Shown in pieces: positions 50,771 through 61,210 of a DNA stretch of 64,000 nucleotides (its first letter is position 1; the number at the start of each line of letters is the position of its first letter). The notes under the pieces were generated by a model that was not told the DNA's origin, made no database searches, and was given only the letters and a program-made list of their open reading frames with translations. A program made the position numbers and the translations under genes. Source of the DNA: Micropterus salmoides (taxonomy: Eukaryota > Chordata > Actinopteri > Centrarchiformes > Centrarchidae); NCBI RefSeq assembly GCF_014851395.1, contig NW_024044348.1:22879890-22943889 (forward strand), read 5' to 3'.

Positions 50771-51124
50771 TAGACTAACCAATTTAAGATCTGAAACAAT
50801 CAGTTGATAAATCATTTAGCCAATCAATAGAAAATTTATCTAACAGTGTTGATAATCAAACTGTGTAATTTTGTAAAGCAAATATGCCCAAAGTTCACTG
50901 GTTCCAGTTTCTGAAATGTGAAAATGCTCTGCTTTACAGTAAACTGAATAGTTTTCACTTTTGGACTGTTGATCGGACAGAACAAGCAATATGAAGACAA
51001 CACCTTGGACTATGGGAAACTTTAATTTGGTCATTTTTCACAGTATTTTATAGTTCCATCGTGAATCAAGAAAGAAATTGGACGATTAATCCATAATGAA
51101 AATAACCATTAGTTGCAGCCCTAA
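50771..51124. mobile_element. Decayed MITE with GGGCTGCAAC-type terminus
   Basis: The right end reads GTTGCAGCCCTAA (51112-51124), preceded by ATTAATCCATAATGAAAATAACC. The left part has ACAATCAGTTGATAAATCA and CAATCAATAGAAAATTTATC followed by TTGATAATCAAACTG. This is the layout of an abundant percomorph nonautonomous DNA element whose termini read TTAGGGCTGCAAC and whose ends are full of ATTAATCG-like steps. The left terminal repeat is too diverged to define its first base, and no duplicated target site was found. There is no coding capacity. The assignment to a hAT-like family is from memory and tentative. Confidence 0.7.
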
Positions 51125-51375
51125 TAACACAAACAGCACCCATAGAGATTAAAGAGAGAGAAAGCAAAGGATTGTGTGCCGGTTTCAAAACGGACTTGAG
51201 TTTACTTTCTCAACACGCAGAGCAAAAGCGAAAGATAGAATGAGAGAGAGAGCGCGAGCACTATCCAGAATACATCCATCAAATTGGTGCCACTGAGCGC
51301 TGGCTGCTTTTAACCCTACAGCTATCTACCCCTCTGTCTCCATCCATCTATCTCCCCTCCTCCTCTCTTTTGCAG
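51125..51375. other. Noncoding DNA with acceptor-like end
   Basis: A GA-rich, CpG-bearing patch (GAGAGAGAGAGCGCGAGCAC, near 51241-51260) is followed by a pyrimidine-rich run (about 51325-51372) that ends in TTTTGCAG. The downstream sequence is discussed as a candidate exon. Confidence 0.5.
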
Positions 51376-51513
51376 GACTGCTCAAAGTTACTGATACACA
51401 GTATGCCGAGCCAGATGGTCAGGCACACGGTCGAAGCATGTACCACTCGGTTTCAACACCCCTCTAACAAACCCTCCTCCCAACTCCAGATGGCATGCCA
51501 TGCCTGGTTCTAG
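51376..51513 (+). other. Exon-like segment, unidentified
   Basis: A strong acceptor (pyrimidine tract then TTTTGCAG at 51368-51375) precedes two open phases. One is LLKVTDTQYAEPDGQAHGRS and about ten more residues, with a stop at 51465-51467. The other starts DCSKLLIHSMPSQMVRHTVE and stops at 51511-51513. Neither peptide is recognised and no donor or partner exon is known. It could be the last exon of a transcript, a noncoding RNA exon, or nothing. Confidence 0.15.
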
Positions 51514-54445
51514 TGCCACAGGGGGACTGCGACGGTATTGGTGTGACTCAAGTCCTTCGGGGCATGGTCTGCGTGCGCGTGTGTTTGGGTATGTGCGTGG
51601 TAGCGTGTGTGCTTGTCCCTTAAGTGCTCTTGTTGGGTTGTGTGTTTTAGAGAGTCCCAACAATGAAATGCCTGTGTCTTGTGGGCTGCTGATTTCTCCC
51701 CTTTGGCCAAATTTGGCTGCTGTGGTTCAATATGGAGTTCCTCCAGTAATAATCCTCCCCACTGAGCCTCGCTGTTTAAGTAAGTGATTTCAAAGGGGGA
51801 AATAGGGCCTGTGAAAACTTGTCATAAATTTGGAGGAAAAAAAACTCTTCACTGCTGGAGGTATCATAAACGGCACAGAATATAAAGAACATGTCTCTTT
51901 ACTGAAGCTTCTCTTATACCAGCCTGTCTAACAAAGAAATAAGCAGATTGGTTACTTTTGCAAATAGCATTGATGACTGAAGAGATTCGTTTTCATTGGT
52001 ATGGCTGTGGAACTGCTGTAAACTTACAAGAATCGACTTCTGTCAACGCAGGTACAAGAAACTCTTCTACTCAAGAAGTATGACTATACACAAGAATAGA
52101 CAGATGTTGCAGAATTACTGGCCAAACTCCCCTGGGGTCTGAGACTCTAAGGTGGCCCCCAAAGGTGTGCTGTGCATCAGGGGAGCATTGTGTTCATCCA
52201 GGCAGAACACTGAAGTCGTGTGTCAGCTGATCTTCTATCAGTTGACTAGTGACATCCAGCCATATTTATACAAGGGTACTGTACCGGTTGGCCTTTATAG
52301 CTCAGTTATGTAACGCAGCTCCTGCTGTTACCCTGCTGATTTTTTCATGCTGACACCACTTTGCAGGCGCAGATCTCTCCGCCACCCTAACCTGCTCCTC
52401 CTTAAGTGTTGAAGCTTTTTTTTGGTAATGTTGACTTTGCTACAATTTAAGGTCTTAAGTTATGGCTACATGAATTATCTGTACTGTTATTCAGGTGTGT
52501 GATAGACAGAAGAAAACTCCCCTTGCTCCTTAAATTCTATGAAATGTAACTGCCTAACTATTTGCAATAAATTGTTAGTTTATCATCATAAGTGTATCTA
52601 TTTGGGGCTAATGTATATTTGTTCAGGAAGGTGCACTATTTAACTTCTAATCAGTTAAAATGATAATGTGCCTGTGGCCTTGCATTTTAGTATTTGAGGC
52701 CCTATTCTGCAAAGAGGCCATGTGTTGAAATTAGTCCCCTACCTTTCTTCTTGATATTTATGTGGAAAATGTGTAAAAAAAAATTAATAAATATAAAATA
52801 AAAAATAAAACAATCACATTTTTTTAAGATATCGGAGTATAGTTCAGTTCAGCACATGCTACTTTTGGGGCCCTGGATACAGTTTTATTTGCATGATAGA
52901 TTTCTGTCCCTTGTCAGCCAAGTGTTCAATTCAGCTCTGTGTACACCACAAGCATTGTGCAGAAACACACAAGCTTTAGCATTACAGAAAAAGGAAGCAT
53001 ACCAAAGGAGCTGCGCCATAGCGTTTGTGTTTATGCTACAGTGACGGCTCTTTTCTACTCTGTGTATCCTCCTGCTTCACCCTGAGAATGTCAAGGGGCT
53101 TTGAAAAGCAGTAAAAGGGGAAACCAGAGGAAGAACTCTGCCTCTGATCTGGGGAATATTTCTACTGATCACCCTTCTAAATTAAAAAGCGGTTATGAAT
53201 AATCCTCACTGGAGACTCTACTTAAATTAATGCCTCAATTAGATTGGGAACATTAAAGGTAGTAATGATTCCACTCCTCTGTATTGTAATTTAAGGCCTG
53301 CTTGCTCTTCCCTGGGAAAGCAGCTCTTTGCAGTGAATGTATTAGAGTAGATTAATGAGGGGAGGATGTGGAGGTGACTAGAAGTGAGAGCCAGGCCACT
53401 CTGCATCCTCTCTTCTCACACACCCTTAATGGCGTGGAAAGAGGAGGTTTATCAATCATGCAGTCTTTGTCAATCAGATATTGCTAAAAGTTTGTACTTA
53501 ACTCTTAAATGATACTTAGCATAATCTGCCCCAAATGCCAACTGTGGAAAAGAGCAATGTATAATAATGTTTTCAGCCAGCATCTGGGCAAGGGCAGAAT
53601 TCATTCAGGACCATCACCTCTCTGTGCTGCTGTGAGTCACTCCATGGCTCCACCTGAGCGCTGGGGTGGGGTTGTAACGATCGCTGCGTGTAAGTGATCC
53701 ATCCCTAATCGATCTAGACTGTCAGCATGAACTAGACATTCACCTCTGCCTGTTATCTCTATCTGTAAGGAAGCCTGCCTCAGTCACGGCTGTGACCACA
53801 GCCTAACCTAGCCGGTCAGATCCAGTCACAACCTACTATAGCGGAGATGAGTCACCTATGACTTCCAGCCAGGTTCTTGCGGGTTCGGATCTGGGTCAGG
53901 TTTAACTTTGGGGAAATTACCAGCAGAGGGACGTCGGCTGGCTTATATTGCATTAATAGGTTAAATCTATGGTGACCTTATTTTTGGTGAAGCACCGTGA
54001 TAATTGGAAGTCCTGCACAACATTGGGGATTACCATGTTTATCCTTCCATAATCCCCATAAACATTAAGACACAACAAGCTACATACTGATTAGCTTTAG
54101 GTAGGAGCAATCAATCAGGAAGAGATAAATAGCCCCCTGGCTTTCTATCCGCATGAAAGACAGGTACGCAAACAGCTAACATCTCGCTGCTCAGGACTTT
54201 CTGTGGCTTTACCACCTACCACACTTACAACAATAAATCTTTATAATACTACATTTTTCAGTAGTATTTTGGATGAAGTTTGTAACTTTAAATTAAAGTG
54301 GATTTTTTTTATTATCTGAGTAATTCAAATAAATAGTCAATTCTTTCCATAACTCCTAGTTGACAATCAAAAGTGTAAACATTTATCACATGCCCCAGGC
54401 CTGTGGGTAGGAAGGCTCCTTTGGCAGACAGGAGGCCATTTTGCT
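51514..54445. other. Noncoding DNA
   Basis: It includes a third CArG-like palindrome (GCCAAATTTGGC, 51706-51717), an A/T-rich run at 52774-52830 and unique sequence at 53050-54140. No gene is recognised. Confidence 0.5.
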
Positions 54446-55640
54446 ATGCTGCATATTTCCCTATTCAGACAGGGAATGGGCAGAACCCCTCAAGCAGAAC
54501 ATATTCAGGGGTACGTTTTGAGGACTTCATGTTTGCAAATGACTTGCAGGTACACACATAAAACCCCCTACCTGCTCTCGATAAAGAGACTTGTTGAAAC
54601 CCAGACAAGCGCTGCTGCTCAGCGACTCTAACCAGATGCAGGATGGAGGAGACAGGTTGTGTGGGGAGATGGAAGAAGGGGGGCAGGCATACGCTCTCTT
54701 CTTGTCCGTGCGACGCTATGATAAGGAGACACTAGAGCTTGTTTACATGCAGCAATGGGAAAACAAATTGAAAATTCCTGCCGGGACGCAGATGCATATC
54801 AAAACAGGATTATTTTAGAAATAATCGCCCATGCCACAAACTGTCACCAGCTAATCTCCACTTTGTTAGAATTCAAATTACTTTCCCATGTTTACATTGC
54901 CATTACTGCAAGGGCAGGGACTAGGGACTCTATGGGCGCCTATTTGCACAAGAGTAGCAATAAAAAACAGATAAAATAAACTTTCCATAAATATTCCAGA
55001 CCAGAGAGAATGCTCAGGTCCTGTTGGTGCAATAGGAATATTGAATAGGAGAAGCTTTTGGAATAATGGAGACTGAAAGACCGAGCAATAAAGCAGAGGC
55101 AGCAGACAGATTGAAATTATGATGGCCTGTCCGACTGGGGATGCAATAGACTTGCCGAGCAAAGAACCAATCAGAAGTGGCCGAAAAACATGCTGGGATA
55201 GCCTCCACTGACCTCCACCTGGCCTGGCCTTGTCAGGCTCAGCGGGGTTGAGCCAAGCAAATCTGGACTTGGCTAAGAAGAATAGAAGTGCATTAAGTTT
55301 GAACTCTGTCGGAGACAGAGGCGTCTCTTGTCTCTGGATCGGGTTGCCAGTGTTTATCACTTCTAGCTGTGCTGGCACTGAGGGCAGACACACTATCCCT
55401 TATCCAGGGCTGTCAGTCAGTGGGCCGAGCCGTCTCACAAATAGCAGCCCCGAGCATCAGCCTGCTTCAGCACTGGAGGGAGCCATGGAAAAACACACAA
55501 GGCTTATTGCCCCATATCCAACCGATCAATGGGGCTTGTCCTTAAGTGAGAACGGAAGTGCAAACCTGTGCGAAGCAGTTCTCAGGTATCAGAAACCCTG
55601 CCAAGTCATTATGATGTTAATTGGGAATATTTAGGTTAAA
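54446..55640. other. Stretch with the longest open frames of the window
   Basis: It contains a 171-codon frame on the minus strand (54878-55393) and a 134-codon frame on the plus strand (55230-55634) that overlap. Both begin with ATG, but neither has a domain, a signal peptide with a clear cleavage site or a family resemblance. The hydrophobic parts of the minus frame come from T-rich sequence. In 64 kb read in six frames, one ORF of this length is plausible by chance. The stretch is unique and could be a conserved noncoding element. Confidence 0.35.
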
Positions 55641-57417
55641 AAAAAAATACAAATTTATACCTCTCCAACTTTTAAATTGAATTACAAAAAAAATCTCAAA
55701 CTGAGCATTGTGAATGTCAAAAATCTGATTTCAAGAGGATACAGAGGCAAGTAGTCCCTTCTGAAGCAGCATTAAAAGATACAGTCAGTCTGCACGCATC
55801 TCTAAAACTCCTTTCTTGCGGTCAGATTCTGTGCTAGCCTATTTGTTGCTTTGCCGGGCTGTCATAGAGATTGGCCTTATGGTTCCCAGAAGGATAGGGG
55901 ATGTGTCTTGTGGTGTAAACCACACTGTGTGACAGACATGGAGGAGACATGAGGAAAGGAGTTCTCATCCATGTTCGCTGCAGCAGTGGTCACATCAAAG
56001 ACTATGAACTTGTTTTTCCTTTTGTTTTCCAAAGGCTCCGACATTTTTTATTCTAAAATTCATCTACTAATTATGCGTTCACAATGTACTTTGTAAAGAA
56101 AAACAGTGTCATTTTTGAGGCCCAAATATTACGATGGATGACCAAACACATATTGATGGGGTTAACCCTGAGCGTTCAGTTCTCAATGTGGGCCTGTTCC
56201 TGTGAACAGTCTGCAGTCTGAGAGGAGACACTGGTGGTGACTCGAATCTACGGGTCTGCTGTGACTTTGCTCTTATGTTCCCAGCCCTTGCCTGAGGCGG
56301 CAAACGGCTTTGCTCACTAAGGGAGAGAGGAGAGGGGGTGTGGGAGGGGAGGGGAGAGCAGACAGAGGTAGGTTAGATTAGGTTTGACGGGGTAATGCTT
56401 TGAAAAGGGGCCTGTTAGATGATTTATTCTCAAACACCTCTCCATAATGGGCCGGCACGTGTTTCTATTAAGACTGATGGAGACGGCGCTTTGCTCACTT
56501 TCTTAGACACTCAGTGGTCCGCCGTGCTGTCTGTCCCTCCTTCATATCTCCAGTCTCTTCATCTTTTTTTTTCATATCTCAACTACTCTCCTGTATGCAC
56601 TCCCACAGAGATGCGCACTTACAAGTTCTCACCACTCCTCCTCCTCCTCCTCCTCCTCTTTGCTTTCTTTAACATTACTCACTCATCAAAGATTCCCTAC
56701 AGATATTTTGTCAGTTCGTTCAACTTTGGTTCTGGAACAGCAGAACAGACACGCAACGTTGTAACTCAGGAGACAGAGCTTGGGTCTTCTGTCCTCAGTC
56801 TCAGCGTGAGACTTAGCGCCTACTAGCTGTGTGTGACTGCCGCTGTAACTAAGCCAAAATAGCCCTGTCTTTTTAAATTTTTTGTGACTTGTCAGCTGCT
56901 GGGCTGCAGCGCTCAGTGTGGGAGTGTAGTGGTTTAGAGTACACCAAAAATGGAGGAGGATGGAGGAGACAGTCAAATAGAAAACATCTCTGAAAGGGTG
57001 AATGAAAGAGGATGGTTATACCGCAGATAGACTCCAGAAGCGATCGAAACCTTAAGCTGTTTGTTTAATCTATATGGGAAGAGGACTGCAATACAATGCG
57101 TACAAACCCATAGTGTATAACATAAATTATATAATGCCCAGTGAAACCACGCCAATTTGTTTTCTAATATCACTACTTGTTATTGTTCTGCTTTTATTTT
57201 TACTTTACTATGCAAGCCTCTTCCACTGAAAATATTTACAAAATGACTGTGTTACAGTGTGTGTTCCTGTTCTGTGTATCCTCACTCTTTTTACCTTTTT
57301 GTCACCATCTCTTAAGACAATGAGTGCTGAGCATGACTTCCTGTGACTGGGGTGAACCAGGCTGATAGCAGTGGTTTCAGTTAAGTAGGGTCAAAGTTGA
57401 CATAGGAACATTAGAGC

Positions 57418-57418
<1 letters not shown>
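55641..57418. other. Noncoding DNA with (CTC)n run
   Basis: A CTC trinucleotide run lies at 56635-56659. The 135-codon plus frame (56419-56826) owes its leucine run to that repeat and shows nothing else of note. Purine-rich sequence fills 56322-56366. Confidence 0.55.
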
Positions 57419-57453
<35 letters not shown>

Positions 57454-57478
57454 AGAAAGAGAGAGAGAGAGAGAGAGA
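57419..57478. repeat. (GA)n microsatellite with GAAA interruptions
   Basis: Sixty bases of GA units with AAAG variants in the middle. It is purine on one strand throughout, so triplex formation is possible. Confidence 0.97.
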
Positions 57479-60221
57479 TGGCATTGGTTGGACAAACCAA
57501 ACAGGAAGCAGCGTTTCTCTGTGAGGCTAACAGAGATATGGGTGATAGAGAGAACTACGATGGAGTTATGGTATGATATGGATGCCTGCTCTCTAAGCCA
57601 CTGCAGGAAGGAACAGAAATAGATACCATTCTTTCTGTAATGCTGGGAAGGTGCAACTTATATCGGACAATCATGTTACAAAAACAACTGTAAGACAAGA
57701 AATTAGACATCCGAGGATACATTTTAGACTCAGTAAGAAACCCTAATACTTCTTTAAATAAAAACTGGATATAAATGCACTTCTGTTAAAGGTAAACACA
57801 TTTCCTTTTCTCTGCAACCTGTGACAGATCAAGTCCACCAGCAGAGACTGCAGTCAATATTGACCATCTGCTGTAATCTGAGGATTAAAGAAACAGAGCA
57901 GAGCCTGTGGTCACACTTTATTTTGGTAATAAAAGTGGTAATTATTGTTTTTTCCCTAAAGTGAGTTTATGCTTAATTTTGCAGCCACTTGGCCAGTCTT
58001 CACTTAATCGATTGTTTTCTGCTTTTATTTACACACGCATACACACTCTATGCTAAAACGATTTGTAGGCAGGAGGAGTGGTTTGTTCTCTTACATGTGT
58101 CATGACAGCGTTGGTGTAGATGGTGCCAAAACAGCCTGCAATGTTTAGCCCACAATGCTACACTCCCTCCTAATTCTCATGTATCAACATTTGTTTATGG
58201 CCCAGAGAACAGTACCTCCAAGGCAATCCAATACACACATTTCACAAATAATACATTTTTAGAAATGTCAAACAATATAACTATAAATAAAACACCTCCC
58301 CACAACACACATAAATGTACACAACAACAAAGGCAGCACACCTACATAACTGGATGCATTAGTGTTTTGTCTCTAACAGCAGAAAGCCTGGGTCACTATG
58401 TACTATTGCAATAAATCCAGTTAATTCATTGTCAGGACAGTTTGCTGAAAACTAACATTCGTTATGTAAGCTCGCTCAGTGGAACATGTCAGCGGGCATT
58501 TTAGATGTTCGGAGGCTGTTAGTATTTTCGTTTGCGCAGCAGTAGCTGCAGTCTCGCATTCCGGTGACTTTTCAGGTGGTGAGAAATGATACGGTATCTG
58601 TGGCAACAGAAGCTTCACTGCCTCTCTCTCTCCCTTTTCTTGGCCCCCCACGAATGTAGGTTTGCGCCTGCAGGTGCACACATACACAAACACAATCGGG
58701 TGCTCACATACATCTATGAACCTCGGTGTGACCAGCTTCACCACAGGTTTTCTTTGGAACCCCAGCCCCCCTGGCCTCAGGAGCTGTTAGAAGCAGACAG
58801 AGGAGCTGTGGTTGCTCTTGTTAAGCGCAATATAGAGATGAACATTTCAAAACACCCAAACAGCTCCACTTGGCAATTTAATTAACATCTCCTGTACAAA
58901 TGCTGCTTGAAGGGACACCTTCTTAAATAAAATGCTGTTGTGTTTTAAAAAGGAGACCTGATGATAATTTGAAAAATTCTAATTAGCTCACTGAGTTGAA
59001 ACTCAACTTGGAAAATGTCAGGGAAACAGATTTGTCATAATGCATACAGAAACTGAATACTACTGAACAATGCAAATCGGTTGATTTTCTTTTTAATACA
59101 CTTTAAGATGAAGCTGCATTACTTTTTTTTCTCTTTAACCATGCTGAGCAGAGAGAGTGAGGAGCGTGACAGAGACAAAGAATGGGGCGTGGTTTGAGAA
59201 AGCGGGGAGAAAGAAGGATAAAGTGTGTGTCTTGGTTGGCTTACACATTACTAGAAAACAAGGCCGGAGCGGTCACAACCCCCATACTGTGTTCCTGAGG
59301 GAGGCAGAGTGTGATGATGATGAAACAACTGATGATTCACGCTTTACTGTCAAAGGCTGTAAAGGGAACGCTCGCTCACACACCTAGAAAAACAGCGTGC
59401 GATTGCACCATCGTGGCTGGCATTGACTCATATCTCCTTCACTGTGTCGCTCGGCCAGTTGCATTTAGTCATGACAACAGGGATACGCAGCATTGTTGTT
59501 TTTAGATTAAATTTCTTTCAGCACACATTCCTCTTGTTTTGTCAGTTTTATTCTGCATTAAAACTAAACTAACTAAAAAAACAACTTACTGTAGGTGTGT
59601 GTGTATGTGTTTGTCTGTGCACCTGTGAGTGTCTGTGTGTGAATCTCAGTGCCTTCCAGTTGCAGATGGTGAAGTCTCTGTTCTCCATCACTGGGATCTC
59701 AGCAGAAACAGATGCCCATGCAGCCCTGCGCGTGTGTTCCCATTGTGTCCAAACCTGTCTGTGCTCCTTGCATTGTCACTGTTTCCTCCTCAACCTGGTC
59801 CCATTAACTCCTTACCGCGAGGAGGTTGGGACAATGAGGATTACTCTATAAAACACTGTTAAACTTCCTGCCAAGTGGGCCACCCCTGGTCACAATGAAA
59901 GCTTGGAAAACAAGGGCAAACACACACAGTAAAAAATCATTGGCCATGTAAAAACAGTCCTCTGCCTAATGGTATTTGTTAGTGATGAAATGGGCAGGGT
60001 TTATCACCGGCCCATGCGATGAGTCTTAATAAGCTATGAAAATTACAGTTTAATTTGTTACTTACACTAACTGAAATGGTCCTGACACACTAAAACAACC
60101 CATCTGGTACAACAAGCAAGGTAAATATTTCAAATTTATTTGGCATAACTAATTGACAATGGTACTTTTAAACACAACATCCATATCTTTTTTTGTGGAC
60201 TTTTCCTTGCTCTGTGGTCAG
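57479..60221. other. Noncoding DNA
   Basis: No gene is recognised. Around 59660-59735 the plus strand has TTCCAGTTGCAG followed by an open stretch reading MVKSLFSITGISAETDAHAA, which looks mildly coding but has no supported end or partner. Confidence 0.45.
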
Positions 60222-60344
60222 TGTCCTGAAGGCCCAGCAGTATCTGTCTAAACACTGATACAGCTCTCCCAGAGCTTCCTCCTGTCATCCAAAGACCTGG
60301 CTGCTAAAACAAACACTGGCCCATCTGTCAGCAACGTGCCACAG
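60222..60344 (+). other. Exon-like segment with one in-frame stop
   Basis: The segment has an acceptor (CTTTTCCTTGCTCTGTGGTCAG in part, ending at 60221) and a donor (CCACAG/GTATGT at 60345). It is 123 bases, exactly 41 codons. In phase 0 it is open except for one TAA at codon 10, and then reads TLIQLSQSFLLSSKDLAAKT and ends SNVPQ. In another phase the first part reads VLKAQQYLSKH before a stop, so a small indel could also explain the break. I do not recognise the protein. It may be a dead exon, an alternatively used poison exon, or chance. Confidence 0.25.
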
Positions 60345-60628
60345 GTATGTGAAAAGCAGGAAATCATCTTCTAATGTGCGTTTGTTCCTGCATATGACCA
60401 CATTTTGTGTATTAAAAAAAAGTTCTCTATTTATGTACAGTTTAAATGGTGTCTGTTTAAGAGGGAAAGTTGTGATAATACTTAATATGTACTATCTGTG
60501 CATTCACTGGTTATAGAGGTAACCCGTTTTCACTCGTACTACTGTGAATGGGAAGACCTTCCTCAGATAAGAATGAACTCTGACCAAACAGGCATCCTGT
60601 CCCTCATGCTTTTCTAACCCTAACCCAG

Positions 60629-60796
60629 GGAGCAGCTGAAGGGCCTGGAAGCCTGTCTCTTTATGGTCCCCGTGGGCTCATAAAGCTGCCAGGCCCAGGA
60701 TGCAGTGTACTGTCACTCCACCAACCACGTCTCTGCCAGCTCCCTCCACATCAGTGGAGTCTGCTGGCATCAAGTGAGGAGCCGGATGTTTGATGG
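60629..60796 (+). other. Exon-like open segment, weak boundaries
   Basis: Following CTAACCCTAACCCAG, the phase that would continue from the 60222-60344 segment is open for over 50 codons, starting GAAEGPGSLSLYGPRGL, up to a TGA at 60790-60792. The acceptor has a poor pyrimidine tract and is mostly two telomere-like CCCTAA units. No convincing donor is seen. The peptide is not recognised. Confidence 0.15.
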
Positions 60797-60906
60797 TTGT
60801 CTCTTGCATGCCGCATGTTAAGATAAAGAAAGCAGGTAGTTTCTCACCCCCTCACTCTGCAGCACCCCTCTAGAAAAACATTTACTATTAGTCATTTTCT
60901 TCGAGA

Positions 60907-60921
60907 GGGGGGGGGGGGGGG
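60907..60921. repeat. Poly(G) tract, 15 bp
   Basis: An uninterrupted run of G between two exon-like segments. Confidence 0.9.
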
Positions 60922-61117
60922 AGTGGAAGGGATAAGGAGGCTGAGTAAACAGGATCATAAAAACTAGGCAGACAACAAAAGGGCAATGTTCTTCTTATAT
61001 GCCTTTCACTTTGTTATATGTGCGTCCTCCAGTGCAAAACTTCTACCTGCAATGACTCCCATTTCCTTTCCTGTCTGGTTGACCTGACACTTGATTATAT
61101 GTGTTTTAACTTCTTAG

Positions 61118-61210
61118 GTAGCTATCTCCATTAGAGAGGAGTGTGTTGACTATGTGAAGCACTCAAAAACCCTCCCAATCTCCTCCTTGGATGAAGTGCT
61201 GAATGCTTGA
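61118..61210 (+). other. Exon-like open segment ending in stop
   Basis: After TTTTAACTTCTTAG the plus strand reads 30 open codons with a coding-like composition (VAISIREECVDYVKHSKTLP, then ISSLDEVLNA) and a TGA at 61208-61210. The peptide has the balanced mix of charged and hydrophobic residues expected of real protein, but I cannot name it. With the two segments upstream it might be the eroded 3' end of a gene on the plus strand. Confidence 0.25.

Noticed and set aside
53876..53902. tRNA-like B box (GGGTTCGGATC)
   Set aside because: No A box or cloverleaf could be found around it.
54878..55393. 171-codon minus-strand ORF as a gene
   Set aside because: No domain, no codon or start context support, hydrophobicity explained by T-rich sequence, and its length is possible by chance in a six-frame reading of 64 kb.
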